In this document: in pieces, positions 1-8,539 of the stretch
How the letters are laid out: every line of letters starts with the position of its first letter
How positions within the stretch are numbered: the first letter of the stretch is position 1
Assembly: GCF_025685645.1 (NCBI RefSeq)
Contig: NZ_JAGSYF010000004.1
Location: 248,001 to 312,000, forward strand
DNA: 64,000 bases
Direction: 5' to 3'
From: Edaphobacter bradus
GTDB taxonomy: Bacteria > Acidobacteriota > Terriglobia > Terriglobales > Acidobacteriaceae
Notes under the pieces: generated by a model
Databases searched by the model: none
Told to the model about the DNA's origin: nothing
Seen by the model: the letters and a program-made list of their open reading frames with translations, nothing else
Translations under genes and position numbers: made by a program

Positions 1-1
1 T

Positions 2-1579
2 TTTGTGGAAGAGGTGCGGCGGCAGCTTGAGAAGGAGTTTGGCGTCGAAGAGGTTCACGGCGCAGGGCTGAAGGTGTACACGACGCTCGATCTCGACCTG
101 CAGACGGTGGCGAACAAGGCTGTGCAGGATGGAGCAGCAGCGTATGAGCGCCGGCACGGGTGGAAGGGCGAGCTGGAGAACGTCGTTCTCGAAGGGCAGG
201 ACCTGGGGAAGTATCAGCATCCCGACTGGTCACAACCGGTTGAGAAGGGAAGGTATGTTCACGGAGTAGTTGTCGCGGTTGAGCCGAAGAGGGTGACGGT
301 GAAGCTTGGCGCGAAGGATGCCGTGCTTACGCCGGATGATTGGAAGTGGACGCAGAATGAGGATGGCGACAGCTTTCTGAAAAACGGCGATCTCGTTTAT
401 GTGCACATCGTGAGCGAGGAGGAGGACGGCTCGCTGAAGGCCACCCTGGAGCAGGATACGGGCGCGCAGGCCGCAATGATGGCGGTGAATAACGCGGACG
501 GCGAGGTGCTGGCGATGGTGGGCGGCAGGGACTTCGCGCTGTCGCAGTTCAATCGCGCGACGCAGGCCGAGCGTCAGGTGGGGTCGTCGTTCAAGCCGTA
601 TGTGTACACGACGGCGATTGAAGCGGGAGCGAAGCCGACAGACATTATTGTGGACGGGCCGACAACATTTCCGACACCGAGCGGGCCGTATACGCCGCAT
701 AACTATGAGAGCGACTACAAGGGAGCAATGACGCTGATCAACGCCTTTGCGGAGTCGCGGAATATTCCGGCGTTGAAGCTGGCGGCGCGAGTGGGGATCC
801 GGAAGGTGATCGAAACGGCGCACGACTTTGGCGTGACCAGCGACATTCCGGCGTTTCTGCCGATTGCGATCGGGGCAGCGGACATCTCGCTGTATGAGCA
901 GGTGGGGGCCTACAGCGTTTTTCCGAACGATGGGATTCGCATTGAACCGCACTATATCCGCAAGGTGGTGCAGGCGGATGGGCTCCCGCTGGATGAGCAG
1001 CCGCCACAGGTGGACGAGGTGATCTCAGTGGAGACGGCGCGGACGATGATGCAGTTGCTTGAGGCAGTCGTGCAGCACGGCACGGCGGCGTCTGCGGGAG
1101 CACAGTTGAAGCATCCGCTGGGAGGCAAGACGGGAACGACGAACGACTTTACGGATGCGTGGTTTCTTGGGTTTTCACCGTCAGTGACCTGCGGGACGTG
1201 GATCGGATTCGACGACCGCCGCTCTCTGGGCGAGAAGGAGACAGGCGCACGCGCGGCGCTGCCGATGTGGATTGACTTCATGCGGGCGGCGATTGCGAAC
1301 AAGCCCAATGAGGCTTTTCCTGCGGAGGGCGCGCCGAAGAAAGTGCTGGATGTCGCGGTGAGTAAACCTGGCGTGACGAACATCGTGCCCAGGGAGGCCG
1401 CGCCGAAGGGCTCGGAGGACGAGGATGCGCCGGAAACGAAGGCGCAGCCGAAGTCGACTGCGCCCTCTGCGCCTCAGGCGAAGCCGAACAACGGAGCAGG
1501 GAGTGGATCTAGCGCTCCGGATGCACCGAGCGGGGAGCCGAGGCAGGGTGTCTCGAACCTACCGACCGACACAAACTGA
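2..1579 (+). CDS. Penicillin-binding protein 1A family, 5' truncated by window edge
   Basis: This is the C-terminal part of a class A penicillin-binding protein, which cross-links peptidoglycan in the periplasm. The frame is open at the left edge, so the start and the glycosyltransferase domain lie outside the window. The transpeptidase motifs are in order: SSFK with the active serine at about 584-586, SRN at 755-763, and KTGTT beginning at 1127. An OB-like insert precedes the SxxK motif. The last 80 or so residues are a low-complexity tail rich in Pro, Ala, Lys and Ser. The 3' end overlaps the convergent ribF by 71 bp. Class A is inferred from the N-terminal VYTTLDLDLQ signature; the subclass is less sure. 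Confidence 0.9.
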   Translation, partial: FVEEVRRQLEKEFGVEEVHGAGLKVYTTLDLDLQTVANKAVQDGAAAYERRHGWKGELENVVLEGQDLGKYQHPDWSQPVEKGRYVHGVVVAVEPKRVTVKLGAKDAVLTPDDWKWTQNEDGDSFLKNGDLVYVHIVSEEEDGSLKATLEQDTGAQAAMMAVNNADGEVLAMVGGRDFALSQFNRATQAERQVGSSFKPYVYTTAIEAGAKPTDIIVDGPTTFPTPSGPYTPHNYESDYKGAMTLINAFAESRNIPALKLAARVGIRKVIETAHDFGVTSDIPAFLPIAIGAADISLYEQVGAYSVFPNDGIRIEPHYIRKVVQADGLPLDEQPPQVDEVISVETARTMMQLLEAVVQHGTAASAGAQLKHPLGGKTGTTNDFTDAWFLGFSPSVTCGTWIGFDDRRSLGEKETGARAALPMWIDFMRAAIANKPNEAFPAEGAPKKVLDVAVSKPGVTNIVPREAAPKGSEDEDAPETKAQPKSTAPSAPQAKPNNGAGSGSSAPDAPSGEPRQGVSNLPTDTN

Positions 1580-2498
1580 AGTAGCGCTGAGCCTTGCGGA
1601 CGTCGCGGCCGATCTGCTCGCGGAGGGCCTCGGGATTGGGCCAGCGCATCTCGTCGCGGAGACGGTGGAGGAAGGTGAGGGTAAGCGATGTGCTCTCGGT
1701 GAGAGTGATGGGGTGGAAGTTGAGGATGTGGGACTCGACGGTGAAGGAGTCGGCTCCGAAGGTGGGGCGGTTGCCGACATTGGTGACGGCGTCGAAGGTC
1801 TCGCCTGCGACCGTGAGCGCAGTGATGTAGACGCCGTTGGCCGGGAGCAGCTCGGAGTACGGCGCGAGGTTGATGGTTGGGACGGTGTAACGCGTGCCGT
1901 AGCCGCGTCCTGAGGCGGGTGTGCTTGCGATGCTGAAGGAGCGGCCGAGCAGCGCGCGGGCGTTGGTGACGCTGCCTGCGGCGATGAGCTGGCGGATTCG
2001 GCTTGAGGAGACGGGCTGCCTGCGGACGATGCGGGGAGAGTAGACCCGGACAGCGAAGGCGAGTTCGTGGCCGAGGGATTCGAGTGTGTCAATCCCGGCC
2101 TCGGCCTGGTGGCCGAAGCGGAAGTTCTCGCCTTCGTGCAGTTCGGTGACCTGGAGGGTCTGCTGGAGGATTTCGGTGGCGAACGCCCGGGCCGTCTTGC
2201 GCGAGAGATCGGCGGTGAAGGGGAGGACGAGGGTGGCGTCAATGCCTGTGGCTGCGAGGAGTTCGAGTTTCTGTGGCAGCGGCGTGATGAGAGGCTGATC
2301 GAATGTTGGGCGGACGACGCGAGCCGGATGGGGGTCAAAGGTGACGACGAGCGACTTGCAGCCGAGTGCGCGGGCGCGGGCGATGACCTCGGCGATGACC
2401 CACTGGTGGCCGCGATGGACGCCGTCGAAGTTGCCGATGGTGGCGACCGTGGGGCCGAAGTTGGCGGGGATCTCGGAGAGATGGGAGTAGAGCTGCAT
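1509..2498 (-). CDS. ribF: Bifunctional riboflavin kinase / FMN adenylyltransferase
   Basis: RibF converts riboflavin to FMN and then to FAD in the cytoplasm. The 329-residue protein is of normal family length. The N-terminal adenylyltransferase domain shows the nucleotidyl-transferase signature GNFDGVHRGH near residue 25. The C-terminal flavokinase domain contains RGYGTRYTVPTINLAP, the usual phosphate-binding segment with PT. The ATG start shares one base with the TGA stop of the upstream MBL gene (TGATG), so the two are translationally coupled. The last 20 or so residues lie opposite the end of the PBP gene and look poorly conserved. Confidence 0.95.
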   Translation of the reverse strand: MQLYSHLSEIPANFGPTVATIGNFDGVHRGHQWVIAEVIARARALGCKSLVVTFDPHPARVVRPTFDQPLITPLPQKLELLAATGIDATLVLPFTADLSRKTARAFATEILQQTLQVTELHEGENFRFGHQAEAGIDTLESLGHELAFAVRVYSPRIVRRQPVSSSRIRQLIAAGSVTNARALLGRSFSIASTPASGRGYGTRYTVPTINLAPYSELLPANGVYITALTVAGETFDAVTNVGNRPTFGADSFTVESHILNFHPITLTESTSLTLTFLHRLRDEMRWPNPEALREQIGRDVRKAQRYFSLCRSVGSRHPASAPRSVHPER

Positions 2499-3298
2499 CA
2501 GGCGATCTCGAATTGAAGTTGAAGGCCGTCGTGGGCGAGGCGGATGTGAGGAGGTAGCTCGGCCTCGATGGTGGCGTGGTCGAGGTCGTGGCTGATGTGG
2601 GTGAAGTAGGCGCGCTTTGGCTTCAACTGCTCGACGTAAGCGATGGAGCGTTCCAAGTGCGAGTGGCTGGGGTGCGGCTCGCGGCGCAGCGCGTCGAGGA
2701 TGAGGACGTCGAGGTCCTGGAGGAGCGGGATACTCTCCGACGGGATGTCGCTCATGTCGGTGAGGTAGGCGGCAGAGCCGAAGCGGTAGCCGGTGATCTG
2801 CTGGGAGCCGTGGGTGACAGGGATCCGGCGGAAGCAGGCTCCGAAGAGGTCGAATCCGGCGCTGGGTGTCGTGTCGATCTGGTGGATCCGGACGCGCGCG
2901 CTGGTGGGATAGCGGTCTTCGGTGCGAAAGGTGTATTCGAAGACGCGCTTGAGGATGAGGAGGGTCTCTTCGTCGGCGTAGATGGGAAGGTCGCCGGGGA
3001 CTCTGAAGCTCAGGGGGCGGAGGTCGTCGAAGCCGAGAATGTGGTCTGCGTGGCCGTGGGTGTAGAGGACGGCGTCGACGTGGCTGATGTTCTCGCGGAT
3101 GGCCTGGGCGTGGAAGTCGGGGCCGGTGTCGACGAGGATGATGCGGCCGTTATAGGCGAGGCGCAGCGAGGGGCGCGTTCGCCGGTTGCGCGGGTCGCCC
3201 GTAGGTGAGGCGGCTGAGGCGCAGACGTCGCAGTTGCAGCCGAGCGTGGGCACCCCCATGGAGGTGCCGCTGCCGAGAAAGGTGAGCGTCGCCTCCAT
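2498..3298 (-). CDS. MBL-fold metallo-hydrolase, PhnP-like
   Basis: This is a 266-residue metallo-beta-lactamase-fold hydrolase. The metal-binding motif THGHADH follows the N-terminal FLGSGTSMGVP strand-loop. An early Cys-x-Cys-x2-Cys cluster (GCNCDVC) resembles the structural zinc site of PhnP-type phosphodiesterases, which act on cyclic phosphoribosyl compounds. A late TDMSDI segment carries another metal ligand. No phn genes are nearby, so the substrate is unknown; it could be a general cyclic phosphodiesterase. It starts 3 bp after the stop of the DUF1844 gene's neighbour frame and couples to ribF downstream. Confidence 0.85.
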   Translation of the reverse strand: MEATLTFLGSGTSMGVPTLGCNCDVCASAASPTGDPRNRRTRPSLRLAYNGRIILVDTGPDFHAQAIRENISHVDAVLYTHGHADHILGFDDLRPLSFRVPGDLPIYADEETLLILKRVFEYTFRTEDRYPTSARVRIHQIDTTPSAGFDLFGACFRRIPVTHGSQQITGYRFGSAAYLTDMSDIPSESIPLLQDLDVLILDALRREPHPSHSHLERSIAYVEQLKPKRAYFTHISHDLDHATIEAELPPHIRLAHDGLQLQFEIA

Positions 3299-3301
3299 TG
3301 T

Positions 3302-3949
3302 TTAGCGGACGATGCTCGGGCGGCCTGGGGTGGGTGGCTGCGTGGGCTGGCCCTGGGCACGGGCCGAGGCGGAGCGGGCGAGGGCCTGTGTGATCTCAAG
3401 GAAGGCCATGCGCAGCTCGAAGAGGGCGCTGTCGAGCAGGCGGGTTTCGTCGGCGTTGAGGTTGCCTTTGGTCTTGTCCGCGAGGACGGCGAGCATGTCG
3501 ATGCTCTGGCGCGCGCCGAGGATATCGACCTGGGGTTGCTCGCCTTCGGGGGTGGCGCCGCCGAGCTGCATGATGGCCGTCATGTAGACGGACTGGACGA
3601 GCCGCTCGAAGTTCATCGGAGGCATATGGTCAGCGCCGGGGTTTGCGGCGCGGACGGCGGTGTCGAGGCGGTCGGCTGTGGCCTCGTAGGCCTTGCGGGA
3701 GCGGTCGCTCTCCTCGGCGGTGGGGCCGGGAGGCAGGGTATCCTCCGCATCCAGTGGGGCTGGAGGCTCGGAGACAGCGGCGGACTGCTGGGGAGCCGCG
3801 GCGGCGGGGGTAGGCGGGGCCTCCGCGACGGGAGCGGGAGCGTGCTCGGCTGTCTCTTTTTCAGGAGATGGATCGGCGTCGGGACGAGGGGTGCCGTCGA
3901 GGGTGAACTTGCGGCGGTCAGTGATAACGAAGGGTTTGTTCTCGGACAT
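3302..3949 (-). CDS. DUF1844 family protein
   Basis: This is a 215-residue protein starting at the ATG that gives MSENKPFVITDRRKF. The frame is open further upstream, but that part lies inside the preceding gene. The first 100 residues are low-complexity and rich in Pro, Ala and Glu. The C-terminal 100 residues hold the conserved DUF1844 helices: MNFERLVQSVYMTAIMQLGG, then an Asp-Ile-Leu-Gly-Ala-Arg helix and an ADKTKGNL segment. The function of DUF1844 is unknown. The gene starts 4 bp after the stop of the YgfZ-like gene and lies 3 bp from the PhnP-like gene, so it belongs to one leftward operon ending with ribF. Confidence 0.85.
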   Translation of the reverse strand: MSENKPFVITDRRKFTLDGTPRPDADPSPEKETAEHAPAPVAEAPPTPAAAAPQQSAAVSEPPAPLDAEDTLPPGPTAEESDRSRKAYEATADRLDTAVRAANPGADHMPPMNFERLVQSVYMTAIMQLGGATPEGEQPQVDILGARQSIDMLAVLADKTKGNLNADETRLLDSALFELRMAFLEITQALARSASARAQGQPTQPPTPGRPSIVR

Positions 3950-3953
3950 GGCT

Positions 3954-5012
3954 TTATTTTCTCTCAGAAGGCGTGGGTGCTGGATGCGTTGCGTTGGCCT
4001 CAGCGGGCTGGAACGGCGCAGCAACCGGGATAGCAGTTCCGCCAGCGTAGGTGAGCGGCTCGTTGCGATCGAGCGCTTCTCGGCGGGCGTAGCCGAGGGC
4101 CAGCTGGATGTTGTGGCCGTCGAGTGGGATCGCGGCGATGCTGGTGAGCTCGCCAGCGGGCTTGCCTGCGGCTTCAAGGATCGTGCCGGTGGGAGGCAAG
4201 TCGCCTTCGAGGCGGAAGGCCTGGAAGGTGCGGTGGACGTTGCCGCGGGAGCGGATGCGCTCGACGATCTCCTGGCCGAGATAGCAGCCTTTGGCGAAGT
4301 GGAGGGCGCGGGCCTGGCCGGTCTCCTGGGGAAGCTCGCGGTCGTGGATGTCGGCGCCGTAGAGTGGCGTGCCTTCGAGGATGCGCAGCCACTGCTGGCT
4401 CTGCTTATCTGCGGGGACGGCCCCGGCGGTCTGGAGCGAGTTCGAAAGCGCGTCGATGGTGGTGGCGTCGGCCCAGAGCTCGTAGCGTGGAACTAGCGGG
4501 CTGTGCGCGTGGAGGATCGTGATAGTGGCAGCGTTCCAGAGGATTTCGCGGATCTCGAGTGGCTTGAGCTCAGAGACAGGGAGGCCAGCCCGTGCAAGCA
4601 GGGACGCGGCTTGCGGTCCGGTTATCGACAGGCCATGCCACGTGCCGGTGATGTCCTTGAGCTCGACGTCGTCCATGATGATGTAGTGATCGAGGAAGGG
4701 GATCAGTGTGGCGACTTGGCTCGATTGAGTCTCGATGAGGAGCGCGCCGGGGCGGCCGAAGATGCAGGCGTCGCCCTGGATGCGTCCCTGAGCGTTGAGG
4801 AAGAAGTTGTAGGCTCCGGTGCCGGGAGCGAGTTGCTGGATGCTGTTGGTGGCCATGCCGTTGAGCCAGCGGACGCGGTCCTCGCCGGTGACCCGAATCC
4901 AGCCGGTGCCATCGAGTCGCAAGATGCCCGCGCCGTGAAGCAGGGCAGAGAGCTGAGGGCTGGAGTGGGCGGAGGAGAGGTTGTCGACGGTGGGATGGGG
5001 TGCTGGGGTCAT
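3954..5012 (-). CDS. ygfZ: YgfZ/GcvT-like folate-binding protein
   Basis: This is a 352-residue member of the YgfZ family, which uses tetrahydrofolate and supports Fe-S cluster enzymes such as the tRNA methylthiotransferase MiaB. The diagnostic motif KGCYLGQE occurs near residue 240 and contains the conserved Cys. The N-terminal half has the GcvT-like fold signature GEDRVRWLNGMATN. It is the first gene of a leftward operon with the DUF1844, PhnP-like and ribF genes. Divergent transcription with the exported HExxH gene starts about 85 bp away. The gene family is clear; the exact target enzymes are not visible. Confidence 0.9.
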   Translation of the reverse strand: MTPAPHPTVDNLSSAHSSPQLSALLHGAGILRLDGTGWIRVTGEDRVRWLNGMATNSIQQLAPGTGAYNFFLNAQGRIQGDACIFGRPGALLIETQSSQVATLIPFLDHYIIMDDVELKDITGTWHGLSITGPQAASLLARAGLPVSELKPLEIREILWNAATITILHAHSPLVPRYELWADATTIDALSNSLQTAGAVPADKQSQQWLRILEGTPLYGADIHDRELPQETGQARALHFAKGCYLGQEIVERIRSRGNVHRTFQAFRLEGDLPPTGTILEAAGKPAGELTSIAAIPLDGHNIQLALGYARREALDRNEPLTYAGGTAIPVAAPFQPAEANATHPAPTPSERK

Positions 5013-5097
5013 GGCGGGTGGGACGAAAAACTCCCGTACACTTGATTATAGCGGCGGAGAACGAGGCTACGTGACCGCGAGGATTCGAGGGCAAGAA

Positions 5098-6645
5098 ATG
5101 CACTGGATGCCGAAGATGGCGGCGGCCGTGTTGTGGATGACAACGTGCGCGTTCTGCGTTGGACAGACGGCGACGCAGGGCACTGGGACGACACAGAAGC
5201 TGCCGGCGGCGGCCCAGGCTCCGATGACCAAGGAGCAGGCGAAGGAGTTGTTTCGCTCCGTCGATGAGATTCTGAACTTCGTCAGCAGCGATACGAAGTT
5301 GCCGATTGAGCACAGCGTGAAGCGAAAGCTGATCTCGCGCGACGAGGTGAATCGCTACCTGACGCAGAAGTTCGACGAGGACGAGAGTACGAAGCGGATG
5401 GCGCGCTCGGAGATCGTGCTGAAGAAGTTCGGCCTGCTGGACCGGGACTTCCATCTGCGGCCGTTTCTGCTCTCGCTGCTTACGGAGCAGATTGCGGGCT
5501 TCTATGACAACAAGACGAAGACTGTGAATCTGCTGGACTGGATTCCTCCAGACGAGCAGAAGCCGGTGCTGGCGCATGAGTTGACGCACGCGCTGCAGGA
5601 CCAGCATGTGGGGCTGACGAAGTGGTCTGAGGTGAGCCTGAACGATCCTTCGCATACGGTGCAGGAGGACAATCGCCATGTGCAGCTCGATGAAGTCGAT
5701 ACTGCGCGGACTGCTGTTGCCGAGGGGCAGGCGATGGCGGTGTTTGTCGATTACTCTCTGCGGCCGTTGGGAAAGACGATTGCCGATGCTCCTGAACTGG
5801 CGGAGAAGCTGAAGGATTCGGTGTCGGATATGAGCGGATCGCCGGTGCTGGAGCGGGCCCCGCTGCTGCTGCAGAAGTCGCTGCTGTTTCCGTACGACGA
5901 AGGGCTGGGGTTTGAGCAGGCGCTTCTGGTGAAGGGCGGCAAGGAGGTTGCGTTTGCCGGAGCGCTCGAGAATCCTCCGTCGTCGAGCTTCGAGATCATG
6001 CATCCGGAGGCCTACATGAAGCACACTCCGGTGCCGGTGCTGCGGTTGCCGGACCTGCATCCGATGATCGACGCCGACTACACCCCATACGATTTGGGCG
6101 TGATGGGCGAGCTGGACGTGCGGATTCTGACGGAGTTGTTTGGTGGCAGGGAGATGGGCGAGGCCCTGGCGCCGGAGTGGAACGGCGGCGTGTACTACGC
6201 GGCGCAGCGGAAGTCGGCCACGACGCCGGCGGCGAAGGAATCGACTGCGTCGATTTCGCTGTTGTACTACTCGCGATGGAAGAACGAGGATTCTGCGCGA
6301 TCGTTTCTGCGTATCTATGCGGCAGAGATTCCGCGGAAGTACTCCGGGGTTTCGCGGCGCAAGCAGGATGAGCTGGGCGACGGCGAGCAGGTGTACACGA
6401 CGAACGAAGGCGATGTGTTGCTGTCGATTTCAAGATCGGGCGTGTTTGTGTCGGAGGGATTTCCGCTCGAGCTCGCGCGCAGGCTGCGTGACAGCATCGC
6501 GAGTGTGCAGGCAAGCGGTCCCGTGCGCGTAGCAGGGAAATACCACGAGCCGGCGCTGGACCTGGCGCACACGATGGGCGCCTTCGGCATGATGAAGGCC
6601 GGCTGCGTGCGCGAGTCCAGATATACTTCTGAAGGGCGCCATTGA
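5098..6645 (+). CDS. Exported protein with HExxH zincin-like motif
   Basis: A predicted secreted protein of 515 residues. I chose the ATG giving MHWMPKMAAAVLWM because it yields a signal peptide ending near CVGQ; the frame is open further upstream but overlaps the divergent ygfZ. HELTH at residues 160-164 matches a metallopeptidase HExxH zinc site, followed by ALQDQH. Downstream is a mostly alpha-helical region with a conserved GQAMAVFVDY segment, which could supply the third ligand. No named family is recognised with confidence. A periplasmic zinc peptidase is the likeliest role. It is followed 32 bp later by mtnP. Confidence 0.75.
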   Translation: MHWMPKMAAAVLWMTTCAFCVGQTATQGTGTTQKLPAAAQAPMTKEQAKELFRSVDEILNFVSSDTKLPIEHSVKRKLISRDEVNRYLTQKFDEDESTKRMARSEIVLKKFGLLDRDFHLRPFLLSLLTEQIAGFYDNKTKTVNLLDWIPPDEQKPVLAHELTHALQDQHVGLTKWSEVSLNDPSHTVQEDNRHVQLDEVDTARTAVAEGQAMAVFVDYSLRPLGKTIADAPELAEKLKDSVSDMSGSPVLERAPLLLQKSLLFPYDEGLGFEQALLVKGGKEVAFAGALENPPSSSFEIMHPEAYMKHTPVPVLRLPDLHPMIDADYTPYDLGVMGELDVRILTELFGGREMGEALAPEWNGGVYYAAQRKSATTPAAKESTASISLLYYSRWKNEDSARSFLRIYAAEIPRKYSGVSRRKQDELGDGEQVYTTNEGDVLLSISRSGVFVSEGFPLELARRLRDSIASVQASGPVRVAGKYHEPALDLAHTMGAFGMMKAGCVRESRYTSEGRH

Positions 6646-6677
6646 ACCGGCGCCCGTAGTTTTGAGGAGCGAAAGTT

Positions 6678-7538
6678 TTGAAGAAGGCAGAGATTGGAAT
6701 CATCGGAGGCAGCGGGCTGTATGCGATGCCGGGCCTCACGAATGTGCGTGAAGAAAAGCTGACGACCCCGTTTGGAGAGCCCTCCGATGCATTTGTTCTG
6801 GGCGAGTTGGAAGGCCGCAAGGTAGCGTTTCTGGCGCGGCATGGACGCGGCCATCGCATCTCGCCCTCGGAACTGAACTTTCGCGCCAACATTTACGCGA
6901 TGAAGATGCTGGGAGTGGAGCGGATTCTGTCGGTCTCGGCCGTGGGGTCGCTCAAGGAAGAGCACAAGCCGACGGACTTCGTGATTCCGGACCAGTTCAT
7001 CGACCGTACGTTTGCTCGCGTGTCGACGTTCTTTGGCGGCGGTGTGGTTGCGCACGTCGCGTTTGGCGATCCTGTCTGCTCGACGGTCGCGGGTGCCTTC
7101 AAGAAGGCTTGCGATGAGGTCGGCGTTGTCGCCAAGAGCGGCGGGACGTATGTGTGCATGGAGGGGCCGCAGTTTTCGACGCGCGCGGAGTCGAACCTCT
7201 ATCGCAGCTGGGGCGCCGATGTGATAGGCATGACCAACCTGCAGGAGGCCAAGCTGGCCCGCGAGGCGGAGATTTGCTACGCCACGATGGCGATGGTGAC
7301 CGACTACGACTGCTGGCGCGAAGGGCATGACGATGTGACGGTCGAACAGATCGTCGCAGTGCTGCACAAGAACGCGGAGAACGCGTCGAAGGCCGTGAAG
7401 GCGGCTGTGGCCGCGATGCCTCTGGAACGCACCTGCGCCTGTGGCGATGCGCTGAAGTACGCCATCCTTACGGACCGCAAGGCGATTCCTGCAGAAGCAC
7501 GCGAGAGGCTTTCGCTGCTGCTCGATAAGTATCTGTAA
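6678..7538 (+). CDS. mtnP: S-methyl-5'-thioadenosine phosphorylase
   Basis: MtnP cleaves methylthioadenosine with phosphate to adenine and 5-methylthioribose-1-phosphate, in methionine and polyamine by-product salvage. The 286-residue protein has the phosphate-loop IIGGSGLY at the N-terminus, ARHGRGH, and the substrate motif [12 protein letters not shown] followed by GMTN. The start is TTG at 6678, preceded by GAGGAG at 6664-6669. No other start fits the conserved N-terminus. Purine nucleoside phosphorylase of the same fold is the alternative. The kinase gene 56 bp downstream is probably co-transcribed. Confidence 0.92.
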   Translation: MKKAEIGIIGGSGLYAMPGLTNVREEKLTTPFGEPSDAFVLGELEGRKVAFLARHGRGHRISPSELNFRANIYAMKMLGVERILSVSAVGSLKEEHKPTDFVIPDQFIDRTFARVSTFFGGGVVAHVAFGDPVCSTVAGAFKKACDEVGVVAKSGGTYVCMEGPQFSTRAESNLYRSWGADVIGMTNLQEAKLAREAEICYATMAMVTDYDCWREGHDDVTVEQIVAVLHKNAENASKAVKAAVAAMPLERTCACGDALKYAILTDRKAIPAEARERLSLLLDKYL

Positions 7539-7594
7539 CGTGCTTCGCGCTGCCACGGATTAGATTTCAAAGAACATTCATTCAAGGGGAGTTC

Positions 7595-8539
7595 ATGGCA
7601 ATTCTTGTAGTTGGATCGGTAGCTTTCGATAGCATTGAGACGCCACACGGCAAGGTCGATCACTGTCTGGGTGGTGCGGCGACTCACTTCGCGCTTGCGG
7701 CGAGCTATTTCACGCCGGTGCGCGTGATTGCTGTCGTTGGCAAGGACTTTACGGCGGAGCACGAGGCAGTCTTCACGAAGCGCGGAATCGATACGCGTGG
7801 CCTCGAGCGAGCTGATGGGCTGAGCTTCCACTGGAAGGGCTCGTATGCGGGAAGCATGGATTCGGCGAAGACGCTGGGAACGGACCTGAATGTCTTTGAG
7901 AAGTTCGAGCCCAAGATTCCCAACGAATACAAAGACAGCGAGTATCTCTTTCTCGCGAATATCGATCCGGTCCTCCAGGCACGCGTGCGGAGCGAGATGC
8001 CGAATGTCCGTCGCGTGTGTGGCGACACGATGAACTACTGGATCTCGGACCACGCGGAGAACCTTGCGAAGGTGCTGCGTGAGCTGGACGTGCTGCTGAT
8101 CAACGACGGCGAGGCGCGCATGCTCACCGGCGAGCACAACCTTGTGTTGGCCGCGAAGAAGGTGCAGGCGATGGGACCGAAGACGCTGGTGATCAAGCAC
8201 GGCGAGTACGGCGCGACGGCTTTCTTCGGAGGGGGATCGTTTGATAATGGCGTGAAGGCGTTGCATCCCTTCCGCGCGCCGGCATTGCCGTTGGCGGAGG
8301 TGGTTGATCCGACCGGCGCGGGCGACTCGTTCGCAGGTGGGTTCTACGGCTACCTCGCCTCGCAGCCGAAGCTGACGCCGGAGGTCTTTCGCCGCGCGAT
8401 GTTCTATGGCGGCGTGATGGGTTCGTTCACCGTGGAGCGGTTCGGAACCGAGCGCCTGCAGTCCGTGACGCGCGAAGAGATCGAAGAACGCTTCAAGCTG
8501 TTTATGGAGATATCTCACCTTGACTACGCGGGGGCGTAG
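7595..8539 (+). CDS. PfkB-family sugar or nucleoside kinase
   Basis: A cytoplasmic ribokinase-family kinase of 314 residues. The N-terminal strand AILVVGSVAFDSI and the GG motif (LGGAATHFALAAS) fit the family. The C-terminal signature DPTGAGDSFAGGF carries the anion hole and the catalytic Asp. Its place just after mtnP suggests salvage of a ribose or nucleoside derived from methylthioadenosine, but that is inference from the neighbourhood. Adenosine-kinase-like or ribokinase-like activity is possible. The 3' end overlaps the following membrane protein by 20 bp. Confidence 0.88.
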   Translation: MAILVVGSVAFDSIETPHGKVDHCLGGAATHFALAASYFTPVRVIAVVGKDFTAEHEAVFTKRGIDTRGLERADGLSFHWKGSYAGSMDSAKTLGTDLNVFEKFEPKIPNEYKDSEYLFLANIDPVLQARVRSEMPNVRRVCGDTMNYWISDHAENLAKVLRELDVLLINDGEARMLTGEHNLVLAAKKVQAMGPKTLVIKHGEYGATAFFGGGSFDNGVKALHPFRAPALPLAEVVDPTGAGDSFAGGFYGYLASQPKLTPEVFRRAMFYGGVMGSFTVERFGTERLQSVTREEIEERFKLFMEISHLDYAGA

